Positions 26,701 to 35,038 are shown, counted from the stretch's first letter. The stretch: DNA of 64,000 nt from CAYSLU01 sp964431965 (GCA_964431965.1 CAYSLU010000011.1:1-64000), one strand, 5' to 3'. Numbers and translations: made by a program. Notes: a model not told the origin generated them from the letters alone.

Positions 26701-28256
26701 TCGAGCAGGATCGCCAGTCGGAAGGTGCGCCGGCCGCCGGCCGCGCGCTCGAGGCCGTCCAGAGCGAGGCGATCACCCTGAGCGACCTGCGACAGCCGGG
26801 CGTCCGGCTGCTGATCCCCAGCATGGGCCCATCCGCGCAAGCGCTGGCCGCCTGTTTCCGAGGCCTGGGTGTGCAGGCCGAGGCGCTGCGGCCGCCGGAC
26901 CAGAAGAGCCTCAGGCTCGGCCGGCGACACACATCGGGCAAGGAGTGCGCGCCGGTCTGCATGACGCTCGGCAGCCTGCTGGACCGGATCGAATCGGAGG
27001 CCGATCGCAGCGGCCGGTTCGTATTCCTGATGCCCCGGTCCGACGGACCGTGCCGGCTGGGCGTGTATCACATCCTCCAGCGGATCGTGCTGGAGCAGCT
27101 CGGACTGCGCGACCGCGTTCGGATCTGGTCGCCGTGCTCGACCGACTACTTTGCCGACACACCGGCCGGCTTCCCCGCGCTGGTCCTGGCCGCCATCATC
27201 GGAATGGACCTGCTCGACCAGGCCCTGCACGACGCGCGCCCGACGGAGCACGCGCGCGGGACGGCGAATGCGATCTACTCCCGCTACGTGACCGAACTGC
27301 TGTGCCGGATCGAATGCGCCGCGGCTTCCGGGATGCCGCTCACGGCGGCCATCATGGAGATCGCAAGGGGGCGCGTCTTCGGGATCCGCGGGCTCCTGGA
27401 GCGTGCCGGCAGGGACTTCGCCGCGATCCGCGGCCCTGAGCCGCGGCCGACCGTCCTCCTGACCGGCGAGATCTACATGCGAAGCGAGCCCTTTGCGAGC
27501 GACTTCGCGGCCGACAAGCTCGAGGCGCGCGGAATCCGCGTCCGCCAGACTCCGACATCGGAATGGCTGGACTACGTGCGCTACCTGCGCGCCCGCCACG
27601 CGGGCCTCGCCGAGCGCCTGCAGTCCGCCTTCCAGAAGCGTCTGCACCGTTTGCTGTACGCCGCCATATCCCGCCCCATGGGATGGAGCCCGATGGCCTT
27701 CGCGGAGACGTCCCTGCGGCTCTCCGCACCTTACGTGCATCGCGCGCTCGAAGGCGAAGCGGGCCTGACCGTTGGCGGCGCGCTGGCGGAGTGGCATCAC
27801 GGACACCTGGACGGCGTGCTCAGCGTCGGCCCTCTGGAGTGCATGCCCAACAAGATCGCGGAAGCCCAGCTCGCGCGCGCGGCCGAGCAGGAGGGAGTCC
27901 TGTCGCTCACCCTCTCGCTGAATGGCGATCCCCTCGAGTCCGAAGCGCTGGACACGTTCGCGTTCGAGGTCAACGCCCGGTTCGAGAAGCGGTTGGCGGC
28001 AGCCGGGCTCCCGCTCAGCCCCCCCTCAGCCAGCGCATCGCCTGGGGAAACATCGAGTTTATGGCGATCGCGCCCAGAACGAGAAACGCGACCCAGCGCA
28101 GGAGCGGCTTGGACAGGCGGGACCCGATGCGCAGCCCGATCAGGGAGCCCAGCAGGACGGCCGGCGACAGCGCGGCCCCCAGCGCCAGGCCGCGGAGCAC
28201 GTCCGCACCGAAGGTCCAGTACAGCATCGCCAGCTGAAGCGGCACGAGGCTCATGA
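23703..28256 (+). CDS. Giant 2-hydroxyacyl-CoA-dehydratase activase-like protein (tandem BadF/BcrD ATPase plus DUF2229), 1517 aa
   Basis: The protein has two ASKHA ATPase domains: FIGLDVGAETAKAVELV near residue 20 and LTLGFDIGSTGSKAVALD near residue 325. The second has GGQDAKYI and NEACSAGTGSFIEE, the [4Fe-4S] interface motif. A Cys-rich CGGGGNRC segment follows, then DUF2229 and HgdB-like parts from about residue 695, with CAPVCMTLG and SPCSTDYFADTP. Family members are ATP-driven low-potential electron donors to radical or dehydratase enzymes of anaerobes, but the target of this long type is mostly unknown. GGAGG precedes the ATG. The recognisable protein ends near residue 1436; the last ~80 residues are antisense to the downstream permease gene and look non-native. 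Confidence 0.8.
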   Translation: MKTRHSDDTTHPQVRHGEEPERFIGLDVGAETAKAVELVRVGRNLRWTRRQTMAHHKAPARILAPLLEHWGWNTARGATVTGRFSRQFSLQAVPTKQAQSCGCRFLAGDDPLAVISIGSHGFSLLERRSDGNEVFRGNSRCSQGTGNFLRQLVERFNLSVEEAGELCASQEHPAPLSGRCPVILKTDMTHLANKGESREAIIAGLIDAVCENVMALVRPGVTPARVILTGGVTRCARVRRVLRETLGRHGLALHELPDDDALYLDALGAAILAAERPAPLPPLDRLAQSASATSFEKLPALSESMAMVRRMPALPPPRLSGPARPLTLGFDIGSTGSKAVALDAETGEALWEGYRSTSGAPVEAAQALWREFLQAPAGRYPVLTLGATGSGREIVGSLMATCYGRDAVYILNEIAAHAAGALHHDPEVDTIFEIGGQDAKYIRLAAGRITDCAMNEACSAGTGSFIEEQGRRFKQMGDVREMNRQALASPYGVSLGQHCSVFMAEIIEGAAAAGVPQGAIMAGLYDAVVRNYLHRVKGPRSVGQVIFCQGMPFAADALAAAVARQTGSRVVVPPNPGTVGALGIALLTRREVARDSRRALDPDRFLNARIEAKETFVCPSAKGCGGGGNRCRVDRIRTRVDGARQTFAWGGACSLYDKGARKRKLPDRAPDPFAERAARVAAIATACAPRGERPRVAITDEFALNGLFPFFATFLHEAGLDLLVVNGADQSDLKRGIREAGIPFCAPMQLYHGLACRMTEQKPDMLFLPMIREVPRQCAEPHSTTCPIVQASPDLLKSALAASGVRLLTPVVNLADGLDSREFRRCCDDLAAGLGAGPHALNRAFERAKAAQEAFDGECDAIGKRALAFCSANAIPAVVVLGRGYTIHSRVLNSNVPAILREQGAMAIPADCYPVPAEAPAFRDVYWGYGQRILRAARHIRRTPGVYSLYCSNYSCGPDSFTLHFYSHIMGGRPFTVIETDGHSGDAGTKTRVEAFLHCVEQDRQSEGAPAAGRALEAVQSEAITLSDLRQPGVRLLIPSMGPSAQALAACFRGLGVQAEALRPPDQKSLRLGRRHTSGKECAPVCMTLGSLLDRIESEADRSGRFVFLMPRSDGPCRLGVYHILQRIVLEQLGLRDRVRIWSPCSTDYFADTPAGFPALVLAAIIGMDLLDQALHDARPTEHARGTANAIYSRYVTELLCRIECAAASGMPLTAAIMEIARGRVFGIRGLLERAGRDFAAIRGPEPRPTVLLTGEIYMRSEPFASDFAADKLEARGIRVRQTPTSEWLDYVRYLRARHAGLAERLQSAFQKRLHRLLYAAISRPMGWSPMAFAETSLRLSAPYVHRALEGEAGLTVGGALAEWHHGHLDGVLSVGPLECMPNKIAEAQLARAAEQEGVLSLTLSLNGDPLESEALDTFAFEVNARFEKRLAAAGLPLSPPSASASPGETSSLWRSRPERETRPSAGAAWTGGTRCAARSGSPAGRPATARPPAPGRGARPHRRSSTASPAEAARGS

Positions 28257-28782
28257 ACGATGCGAAGAGGAACGCCCTCGTCCGGTCAGCCGACCAGTCG
28301 TGCGCCATGACCCAGAGCACCAGCGGCGGTCCTCCCATCGAGCAGAGCCCGCCGGTGAAGCCGCTGCTCAGGAAGGCGGCCCAGTCCCAGCCGCCGTGCA
28401 GCTTCGCCCGCGGCCGGGGCCGCCAGGACGCCTGCAGCACCACCATCAGCAGCATGACGAGCCCGACCCAGAACTTGATGTGCGAGATCGGATAGCCGAT
28501 CAGCCACCTCAGCGTCCAGATGCCCAGCAGCATGGCGGCGGATCGAACGGCGAGCGATAGGCCGACGATCCTCCAGGGAACCGCGTGGCTCAGATGGTGA
28601 ACCCCGCTCCCCGACTGAACGGCCGTGCAGACCGAGGCAATGGCCAGCACCATCGGCATGGGGAACCCGACCGTGAGCAGCAGCGGAACGGACAGCAGGC
28701 CGAACCCGAAGGCCACCGTCCCCTGCAGTATCCCTCCGATCAGGACAACCAGCAACGCGCACAGAATCTGCTCCATATCCAT
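28015..28782 (-). CDS. TauE/SafE-family permease, 255 aa
   Basis: An eight-helix inner-membrane protein of the sulfite exporter TauE/SafE family, with the conserved N-terminal stretch ILQGTVAFGFGLLSVPLL and, in the second half, the repeat GFTGGLCSMGGPPLVLW. Family members move sulfur-containing or other organic anions; the substrate is unknown. Its 3' end overlaps the open frame of the convergent activase by about 240 bases. The gap to the upstream nucleotidase gene is 13 bases, so it is likely in the same transcript. Confidence 0.85.
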   Translation of the reverse strand: MDMEQILCALLVVLIGGILQGTVAFGFGLLSVPLLLTVGFPMPMVLAIASVCTAVQSGSGVHHLSHAVPWRIVGLSLAVRSAAMLLGIWTLRWLIGYPISHIKFWVGLVMLLMVVLQASWRPRPRAKLHGGWDWAAFLSSGFTGGLCSMGGPPLVLWVMAHDWSADRTRAFLFASFMSLVPLQLAMLYWTFGADVLRGLALGAALSPAVLLGSLIGLRIGSRLSKPLLRWVAFLVLGAIAINSMFPQAMRWLRGG

Positions 28783-28795
28783 CTTTCGCCAGTCG

Positions 28796-29737
28796 CTAGC
28801 CCCGCTGGTTCCGGATGCCGAACGGCACGTGCACCATGGCGCCGTACCGGACGCCGGCCTCCAGATGGACGAGCTGGTCGTCGAAGAACATGTGCGGCTT
28901 GAACGCCTGGAGGATGCGCGCCTTGTCGATGCCTCCGAGGAAGAACGTCTCGTCGGGCTGGACGTTCCATTCCCTGAACGTCGTCACCACCCGCTCGTGC
29001 GAGGGCGCGTTCCGGGCCGTGATCACCGCGATGCGGACCGATGGCATCGCCCCCGGCTGCGCTGAGAGCACCGCCCGATTCTGCATGGCCGCCAGCCCGT
29101 GAAACAGCCGGTGCAGCGGGCCGGGCCTGTGGGGTACGGCGGCCTGCGCGACCTCGGCGGCATGGAAGGCGCCGATATCGCCCGTCGTCTGGAACACGGC
29201 CTCGGCCGAGTCGTCCGCCAGGACGCTGTCGAAATCGAACGCGATCCGCAGCTCCTTGTCGGCAAGATCGTCCGTAAACGGCGCGCCGAGCACCAGCCCG
29301 GCCGGATGCCCCGCCGCAATCGCCTCCCGGACATTAACCGGATTCCCGGACAGCAGGAGGCTCGCGTTGAACGCATCCATATACGTGTGCGGAGACTTGC
29401 CGTTCAGGAACGCTCCTCGCGAAATGTCGAGGGAATGGTGCCGGATGCTGTTGAAGACCCGCAGCCCGGTGTCCGGATCATTGTGGGACAGCAGCACGAC
29501 CTCGACCGGATGGTCCTCCGATCCGGCGTTCAGCGAGAGCAGCCGTCGGACGAACGCGAATGCGACGCCCGGCGCAAACGGCTCCGCCTCGTGTTCGCGC
29601 TGGTGCCGGCGATACTCCACCACCCCCCTCTCCCGGAAGATCCGGTCGGATTCCGTCAGGTCGAAGAGCGCGCTGGATGCGATCGCCACCACCACCTTGT
29701 TTTCGATCGGATAGGTCATGCGCATCCCAAACGTCAT
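28796..29737 (-). CDS. 5'-nucleotidase, cytosolic type-I-like family
   Basis: The 313-residue product resembles the 5_nucleotid (cN-I) family of HAD-type nucleotidases that dephosphorylate nucleoside monophosphates. Readable motifs are FDLTESDRIF near the N-terminus, VVLLSHNDPDTGLRVFNSI, RIAFDFDSVLADD as the Asp-rich HAD motif, and VITARNAP and FFDDQLVH late. The start is the ATG at 29737, overlapping the TGA of the PIN-toxin gene (ATGA). Unusually, this metabolic enzyme is translationally coupled to a toxin-antitoxin module. Two in-frame ATGs slightly downstream are possible alternatives. Confidence 0.75.
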   Translation of the reverse strand: MTFGMRMTYPIENKVVVAIASSALFDLTESDRIFRERGVVEYRRHQREHEAEPFAPGVAFAFVRRLLSLNAGSEDHPVEVVLLSHNDPDTGLRVFNSIRHHSLDISRGAFLNGKSPHTYMDAFNASLLLSGNPVNVREAIAAGHPAGLVLGAPFTDDLADKELRIAFDFDSVLADDSAEAVFQTTGDIGAFHAAEVAQAAVPHRPGPLHRLFHGLAAMQNRAVLSAQPGAMPSVRIAVITARNAPSHERVVTTFREWNVQPDETFFLGGIDKARILQAFKPHMFFDDQLVHLEAGVRYGAMVHVPFGIRNQRG

Positions 29738-30123
29738 CGCACCAGGTTCAACCCGTCTATCTTGCTGAAATGACTGTCGCGCGTGGCCAGTCCGGCACCC
29801 CGCTCCATCGTGATCGCCGCAACCCAGATGTCGTTGGTCGGGATCGGAGTGCCTTTCTCGTGCAGCCGACTGACGATGAGCGAATAGAACTCCGCCGTCT
29901 CCGTCGTGATCGCCGCCACTTGGACACGCTCGGTCGCCGCGAACGCGATGAGTTGCTCCCGGTTCGCGCTCTCCCGGGTTCCCTCTTTGAACCCGGCCAG
30001 AAGCTCCCCGAACACGATCGCCGGCAGCAGGATCACCTCGGCTCGCCGAAGGAGCTTCGCCGCCGCCGGATCGCCCCGCATCGCATCGCAGTAGACATTG
30101 GTGTCGATGACCAAAGTCTTCAT
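29734..30123 (-). CDS. PIN-domain toxin, VapC type
   Basis: A 129-residue PIN ribonuclease: VIDTNVYCDAMRG at the N-terminus, Glu in AIVFGELLAGFKEG, and TNDIWVAAITMERG with the later catalytic Asp, followed by GLATRDSHFSKI. The ATG overlaps the antitoxin stop by four bases, and its own stop overlaps the nucleotidase start by four bases, so three genes are chained. Confidence 0.9.
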   Translation of the reverse strand: MKTLVIDTNVYCDAMRGDPAAAKLLRRAEVILLPAIVFGELLAGFKEGTRESANREQLIAFAATERVQVAAITTETAEFYSLIVSRLHEKGTPIPTNDIWVAAITMERGAGLATRDSHFSKIDGLNLVR

Positions 30124-30377
30124 TTCCAGAGCTCCGCATCAATCTTCCGGCCCTTACGGCAGCTCTCCATGACTTGCTTGGACTCCGCCTCGGACCAGCT
30201 CCCAAAGAACGCGTCCAGGTCATGCCACTCTCGTACTCTTCCGGGCACGCCGGGGAAGGCAATCGTCTGAAGCGCCTCCACCACAAGCTTGTTTACACTG
30301 GAATGCCGGCTTCTGGCCTGCTTCTTGAGCTGACCCAGAGCCTGCTCGTCGATCCCTCTGATCGTTAGCGTCTTCAT
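30120..30377 (-). CDS. Ribbon-helix-helix (CopG/Arc-type) antitoxin
   Basis: An 85-residue antitoxin with an RHH domain (KTLTIRGIDEQALGQL, then SSVNKLVVEALQTIA) and a C-terminal toxin-binding part rich in Trp, Asp and Lys. Of two in-frame starts, the ATG at 30377 is chosen since AAGGAGGTG sits five bases before it; the GTG at 30383 overlaps that site. A perfect inverted repeat upstream is the probable operator. Confidence 0.88.
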   Translation of the reverse strand: MKTLTIRGIDEQALGQLKKQARSRHSSVNKLVVEALQTIAFPGVPGRVREWHDLDAFFGSWSEAESKQVMESCRKGRKIDAELWK

Positions 30378-30402
30378 CCGCACCTCCTTGACGACGAATG
30401 GA

Positions 30403-30446
30403 TGATGTCACAATCTGCCATCACCTGCAATCGGTACATGACATCA
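30403..30446 (-). promoter_or_regulatory. Inverted-repeat operator and promoter of the second VapBC module
   Basis: TGATGTCA (30403-30410) and TGACATCA (30439-30446) form a perfect 8-bp inverted repeat with 28 bases between. On the minus strand a TTGCAG/17/CATCAT promoter fits between, with the -10 overlapping the half-site nearer the gene. Confidence 0.55.
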
Positions 30447-30715
30447 CGCACCGACCTCGATCCAAGCACTCGGAATGCGCACCTGCGCCTTTGGGCTGCA
30501 ATGAGCCGACGCTGACGCCCCGGACTGGCCCGAACGCGAGGGAGCGAGCGCGCGGAGGGCGTCGCGACGGCCGAGGAGGCGATGCGAACGGTCGATTCCC
30601 TGGTGCATAAGATGTGACCGCCCCGCCTCACGCCATGACCCTCCCCGCTGGGCGGAGTAGTGAGCGCCGATTCGGGGGGTGCGTCAAGGGGTGTTCGAGC
30701 CTGCGAGGCACTGCA

Positions 30716-30744
30716 TTTACTTCGCGGCCGATCCCATCTATCTT
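30716..30744 (+). promoter_or_regulatory. Candidate promoter of the murC-murB fusion
   Basis: TTTACT (30716-30721), 17 bases, TATCTT (30739-30744), nine bases before the ATG at 30754, with no Shine-Dalgarno. Confidence 0.35.
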
Positions 30745-30753
30745 CTGGCCGGC

Positions 30754-33105
30754 ATGACGACGGCGGAACCAGATGGCGCGCAGCTGCAGGCGGACGTGGA
30801 GGAGATCCGGCGGCGGCTGGCGGCTCCGGCCGGTCACGTGCATATGCTCGGCGCCTGCGGAGTCGGCATGGCGGGGCTCGCGCTGCTGCTGCTCCGCCGC
30901 GGCTTCACGGTCTCCGGCTGCGACCTCCACCGGGGCCGCCTGGGCGACTGGCTCGAGGATCGCGGCATTCCCGTGCGCGACGGCCACGATCCCAGCCACA
31001 TCGACAGCACCGTCGCCTGGTGCGTCCGCAGCGCCGCAGTCCCGGAGTCCAGCCCCGAGGTCGCCGAGGCCCGCCGGCACGGCATCCCGGTCTACCGCCG
31101 CGGCGCCGTCCTCCCCGCCCTCCTCCACGGCCGCCTGTCCGTCGCAGTCAGCGGAACCCACGGCAAGACCACCACCACCTCGTTCCTCGCGCAGGTGCTC
31201 GCCGCCTCCGGCCTCGAGCCCTCCTTCTGCGTCGGCGGCGAGGTCCCCCCGCTCGGCGGCGTGGCCGGCGCCTCGCGCGACGAGATCCTCGTCGTCGAGG
31301 CCGACGAGAGCGACGGAACCGTGGCGCTCTACGAGCCGGACATCGCGATCGTGACCAACATCGAGTTCGATCACATGGAGCACTTCGCGAACGTCGCGGC
31401 GTTCGAGGAGTGCTTCCGGAGCCTCGCGCGCCGGACGCGCCGACGGGTCGTCTACTGCGTCGACGACCCGCGCGCCGCCGCGCTCTGCGCGGGCCATCCC
31501 CTCGCCCTCCCCTACGGATTCGGACCCGAAGCCGCCGTCCGCGCCGAGGCCCTCGCCGAGTCGCCCGCCGGCCTCACCTACCGGCTGATCCTCCGCGGCG
31601 AGCCGGCCGGAGAGATCCGGCTCTCCGTGCCCGGCCGCCACAATGCGCTCAACTCCCTGGCCGTCACGGCGGCCGCCCTCGAACTGGGGCTCACGCCCGA
31701 CGCCATCCGGACCGGGCTCGCGCGCGTCACGCTGCCCCGGCGCCGGCTCGACGTCGTGGCCGCGCGCGACGGCGTGACCGTCATGTCCGACTACGCGCAC
31801 CACCCGACCGAAGTCGCCGCGCTGGTCCGCACGGCCGCCGGCCTGGGCCATCCGCGCCTCGTGGCCGTCTTCCAGCCCCACCGGTACACGCGCACGCGGG
31901 CGCTGGGCGCGGACTTCCCCGCCGCCTTTGCCGGAATCGAGGAGCTCGTCCTCCTGCCGGTCTACGCCGCCTCGGAACAGCCCCTGGAGGGCGGATCGAT
32001 GTGGGACCTCTATGCGCATTTTCGGCGCCACGGCGGGACCCGCGCGGTCGCCGCCGCCTCGCTCGGCCAGGCCTGGGCCTACTGGCAGCGCCGCCTGCAG
32101 GCGGGCGATCTCTTTCTGGTGATCGGGGCGGGCGACGTCGAGCGCATTGCCGAGTGGGCGGCCCGCGACCTGGGTCGCGCCGGCCTGCCCGGTCTCGACC
32201 CCACGGCCGCCTGGCGGGAAGCGGTCGCGCGGCTCGGCCTGACCGCGTCGGACGTCCGCTCGGACGAGCCCGTCGGTTCGAAGACCACGCTCGGCGTGGG
32301 CGGCTGCGCCGACCTGTGGATCGGGATCGGCAACGAGGACGACCTGGGGCGCGTGCTCCGCTGGACTCGCGCGGACGCCGTCCCGTTCCACCTGCTCGGC
32401 GGCGGAAGCAACACGCTCATCAGCGACCTCGGCGTACGCGGCGTCGTGGCCCGGCTCGCGGGCCCGGGCTTCCGGGGCATTCGCATCGAGGGGCGCCGGG
32501 TGACGGCCGGCGCCGCGACCCCCATCTCGCGCCTGCTATCCGCGCTCGAAGAGGCGGGGCTCGGGGGCCTCGAGTTCCTGCAGGACATCCCGGGCACGCT
32601 GGGCGGAGCGATCGCGATGAACGCGGGCGCTTGGGGCGAGGAGATCGGGCCGCGCGTCGTGCGCGTCCGCGCGGCGGACGGCAGCGGCACGACCGTTCGG
32701 CTGGACGGACCGGCCATGGGCTTCGGGTATCGCAGCTGCCCGGGGCTGGCCGGCCTGGTAGCCGTCGACATCGAGCTGGAGTGCACGCCGGCGGATCCGG
32801 CCGCCATCCGCGCGCGGCGGGTCGAGATCGCCGGGCGCCGGGAGTGGATGCGCGGGATGCGGTCCGCCGGGTCGATTTTCCGGAATCCGCCCGGCTCGCC
32901 GCCGGCCGGCAGGCTGATCGATGAAGCGGGCTTGAAGGGGCTGGCCGTCGGCGGGGCACGGATATCCGAGCCGCACGCGAACGTGATCGCGGCGGGCCCG
33001 GACGCCCGCGCGTCCGATGTTCTCGCCCTGATGGAGAGCGCGCGCGATGCCGTTCGCCGCAGGACCGGCGTCGAACTGCGCCCGGAAATCAAGATTCTCT
33101 CGTAG
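30754..33105 (+). CDS. murC-murB: Fused UDP-N-acetylmuramate-L-alanine ligase and UDP-N-acetylenolpyruvoylglucosamine reductase
   Basis: A 783-residue bifunctional enzyme covering two steps of UDP-MurNAc-L-Ala formation in peptidoglycan synthesis. Residues 1 to about 480 are MurC: GACGVGMAGLA (UDP-binding), SGTHGKTTTTSFLA as the ATP P-loop near residue 132, and YAHHPTEV plus FQPHRYTR late. From about residue 505 it is MurB: LLGGGSNTLISD and GTLGGAIAMNAGAWG (FAD), with SAGSIFRNP and EPHANVI in the catalytic end. The start is the ATG at 30754; an in-frame start at 30679 would add an unconserved segment. It heads the run murCB-ddl-ftsQ-ftsA-ftsZ. Confidence 0.93.
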   Translation: MTTAEPDGAQLQADVEEIRRRLAAPAGHVHMLGACGVGMAGLALLLLRRGFTVSGCDLHRGRLGDWLEDRGIPVRDGHDPSHIDSTVAWCVRSAAVPESSPEVAEARRHGIPVYRRGAVLPALLHGRLSVAVSGTHGKTTTTSFLAQVLAASGLEPSFCVGGEVPPLGGVAGASRDEILVVEADESDGTVALYEPDIAIVTNIEFDHMEHFANVAAFEECFRSLARRTRRRVVYCVDDPRAAALCAGHPLALPYGFGPEAAVRAEALAESPAGLTYRLILRGEPAGEIRLSVPGRHNALNSLAVTAAALELGLTPDAIRTGLARVTLPRRRLDVVAARDGVTVMSDYAHHPTEVAALVRTAAGLGHPRLVAVFQPHRYTRTRALGADFPAAFAGIEELVLLPVYAASEQPLEGGSMWDLYAHFRRHGGTRAVAAASLGQAWAYWQRRLQAGDLFLVIGAGDVERIAEWAARDLGRAGLPGLDPTAAWREAVARLGLTASDVRSDEPVGSKTTLGVGGCADLWIGIGNEDDLGRVLRWTRADAVPFHLLGGGSNTLISDLGVRGVVARLAGPGFRGIRIEGRRVTAGAATPISRLLSALEEAGLGGLEFLQDIPGTLGGAIAMNAGAWGEEIGPRVVRVRAADGSGTTVRLDGPAMGFGYRSCPGLAGLVAVDIELECTPADPAAIRARRVEIAGRREWMRGMRSAGSIFRNPPGSPPAGRLIDEAGLKGLAVGGARISEPHANVIAAGPDARASDVLALMESARDAVRRRTGVELRPEIKILS

Positions 33106-33210
33106 CGTCCCCATTTCGTTCTTGAATTCGGGGGGGGAATCCCAATGATACCGCCCTGACGACGCGATGCGCGAAGATGCCGCCGCGCGATCGCGCGAGG
33201 CCTGTATCCC

Positions 33211-34104
33211 GTGACCCGAATTCTGAAGAAAATTGCCGTGCTGAAGGGCGGGCCGTCCGCCGAGCGTGAGGTATCCCTCCGGTCCGGTGGCGCCGTGGCC
33301 AACGCGCTCCGGTCCTGCGGCTACGCGGTGGTGGAGATCGACGTCCAAACCGCGTCCCTCCCCGCCCTGCCCGCCGACACGGATGTCGTTTTCGTGGCGC
33401 TCCACGGGGATTTCGGCGAAGACGGTCAGGTCCAGGCCCTTCTCGAAACCCGCGGCATCCCGTACACGGGCTCGGATCCGACCTCTTCGCGCGCGTCGTT
33501 CGACAAGCGGATCGCCAAGCGGCTGCTGGTCGAGGCCGGCGTGCCGACGCCAGCCTACGAACTCCTTCGGCCGGGTGCGGCCCGCACGCTTCCCCTGCCC
33601 GTTGTCGTGAAGCCGCCCTGTCAGGGGTCGAGCATCGGCGTGCACCGCGTGTTCGATGAGTCGGACTGGGCGGCGGCCTGCGAGGACGCGCTCCGGTACG
33701 GCGAGGACGCGCTGGTCGAGGCGTTCATCCCGGGCCGCGAGCTCACGGTCGGCATCGTCGGCCACGAGGCGCTGCCCGTGGTTGAGATCGTGGCGCCGAA
33801 CGGCTGGTACGACTACCGGGCCAAGTACACGCCCGGGACAACGAACTACCTGGTGCCGGCGCCCCTGCCCGCCGCAGACGCGGCGCGGTGCCAGGAAATC
33901 GCGGGAAAGACCTTCCGCGCGCTCGGCTGCCGCGGGCTCGGACGGGTCGACCTGCGGATGACCGACAGCGGCGAGCTGTTCGTGCTGGAGCTCAACAACA
34001 TCCCCGGCTTCACGGAGACGAGCCTGCTGCCCAAGGCGGCCCGGCTGGCCGGAATGGATTTCACCCGGCTCTGCGATCGCATCGTGAGACTGGCTTTCGC
34101 CTGA
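33211..34104 (+). CDS. ddl: D-alanine-D-alanine ligase
   Basis: ATP-grasp enzyme making the D-Ala-D-Ala dipeptide of peptidoglycan. At 297 residues it has the short bacterial form. It begins KIAVLKGGPSAEREVSL and carries KPPCQGSSIGVHRV (ATP lid), EAFIPGRELTVGIVG and the metal/substrate motif ELNNIPGFTETSLLPK. The start is a GTG at 33211. A 105-base gap separates it from murC-murB; I see no clear terminator there. Confidence 0.95.
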   Translation: MTRILKKIAVLKGGPSAEREVSLRSGGAVANALRSCGYAVVEIDVQTASLPALPADTDVVFVALHGDFGEDGQVQALLETRGIPYTGSDPTSSRASFDKRIAKRLLVEAGVPTPAYELLRPGAARTLPLPVVVKPPCQGSSIGVHRVFDESDWAAACEDALRYGEDALVEAFIPGRELTVGIVGHEALPVVEIVAPNGWYDYRAKYTPGTTNYLVPAPLPAADAARCQEIAGKTFRALGCRGLGRVDLRMTDSGELFVLELNNIPGFTETSLLPKAARLAGMDFTRLCDRIVRLAFA

Positions 34105-34138
34105 AGCGGACGGCGCCGGGCCCGAAGCCGGGCGACAC

Positions 34139-34144
34139 GGGAGG
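34139..34144 (+). promoter_or_regulatory. Ribosome binding site that decides the ftsQ start
   Basis: GGGAGG directly abuts the ATG at 34145 with no spacer, but lies six bases before the in-frame GTG at 34151. The GTG is therefore the better start. Confidence 0.55.
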
Positions 34145-34150
34145 ATGACG

Positions 34151-35038
34151 GTGTTCGGAAACCGACGAAGAACGACGAAGCGGCGCCTGCTCGATGTCAA
34201 CGAAGACGGGCGGGCCTCCTCTCTGCTGCGCGTCAACGCGCGCGTCGACGAACAGCGCCGCATCCGGTCCTTCCGGATCGCCGCCGGCGTGATGGCGGCC
34301 GTTGTGATCACCGGATCGGCTGTAGTGGGATGGCTCACGCTGCAGCAGGTCGGCCGCGTCCTCTTCTCGAACAACCCACGCTATGTCCTGCGCTCCATCG
34401 AGGTACACTCCGACGGGAAGCGCATCACCCCCGACCTCTTCCGGGAATGGACCGGCGTCCAGCCGGGCATGAACCTGTTTGCCGTCGACATCCTCCAGAT
34501 CCAGAAGTTCGTCCTGCAGAAGGCGCACATGATCAAGTCGATCGAAATCCTGCGCCATCTGCCGGATCGGATGGAGGTCCGCCTGAGCGAGCGCATGCCC
34601 GTGGCCCGGGTCGAGTGCCGGGGCGCCGTCTATCTCGGCATCGACCGGGAGGGGCACCTGTTCGGCATCCGCGGCGGCGCCCAGACCTTGCCCGCCATCA
34701 TCGGCGGCAGCACCGTGGGGCTCCGCTCCGGCACGGTGGCCAGCGCCACGATCCAGCGGGCGCTCGAGGTGATCGACGCCTGCAACCGATCGGGCGTCAG
34801 CCGGAACCTCAAGATCGCCTTCATCGACGTAAGCGCGGAGGACATGCTCTCCGTGTACCTGGCCAGCGGCGAGAACGTGCGGTTCCCGGCCCGGGGCGGC
34901 GGGACATCGCGGCAGGGCCTGGAACGCAAGCTCCAGTCGCTCATGCAAAGCATTGAGAGCGCCGCCGCCCGCGGCCGGCGCATCGCATGGATCGACCTGA
35001 CGTTTAACGACGATTACATCCCGGCGCAGGAGTACTGA
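34151..35038 (+). CDS. ftsQ: Cell division protein FtsQ (POTRA domain)
   Basis: Bitopic inner-membrane divisome protein. A basic cytosolic N-terminus (RRRTTKRR) is followed by a helix around residues 40-60 (IAAGVMAAVVITGSAVVGW). Then comes the POTRA domain beginning YVLRSIEVHSDGKRI, and a C-terminal beta domain. At 295 residues it has the usual length. It is placed by synteny between ddl and ftsA; sequence identity in this family is low, so position and architecture carry the call. The GTG at 34151 is preferred over the ATG at 34145 for ribosome-site spacing. Confidence 0.88.
   Translation: MFGNRRRTTKRRLLDVNEDGRASSLLRVNARVDEQRRIRSFRIAAGVMAAVVITGSAVVGWLTLQQVGRVLFSNNPRYVLRSIEVHSDGKRITPDLFREWTGVQPGMNLFAVDILQIQKFVLQKAHMIKSIEILRHLPDRMEVRLSERMPVARVECRGAVYLGIDREGHLFGIRGGAQTLPAIIGGSTVGLRSGTVASATIQRALEVIDACNRSGVSRNLKIAFIDVSAEDMLSVYLASGENVRFPARGGGTSRQGLERKLQSLMQSIESAAARGRRIAWIDLTFNDDYIPAQEY

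Larger units (their letters stand above)
30378..30753. other. 376-base intergenic region between the VapBC module and murC-murB
   Basis: Holds the operator above at its left end and the murC-murB promoter at its right end. Nothing recognisable lies between about 30450 and 30700. Confidence 0.5.

Noticed and set aside
24804..27806. 1000-residue minus-strand frame over the activase gene
   Set aside because: Shadow of a well-supported gene, with biased Gly/Val/Arg composition and no recognisable motif.
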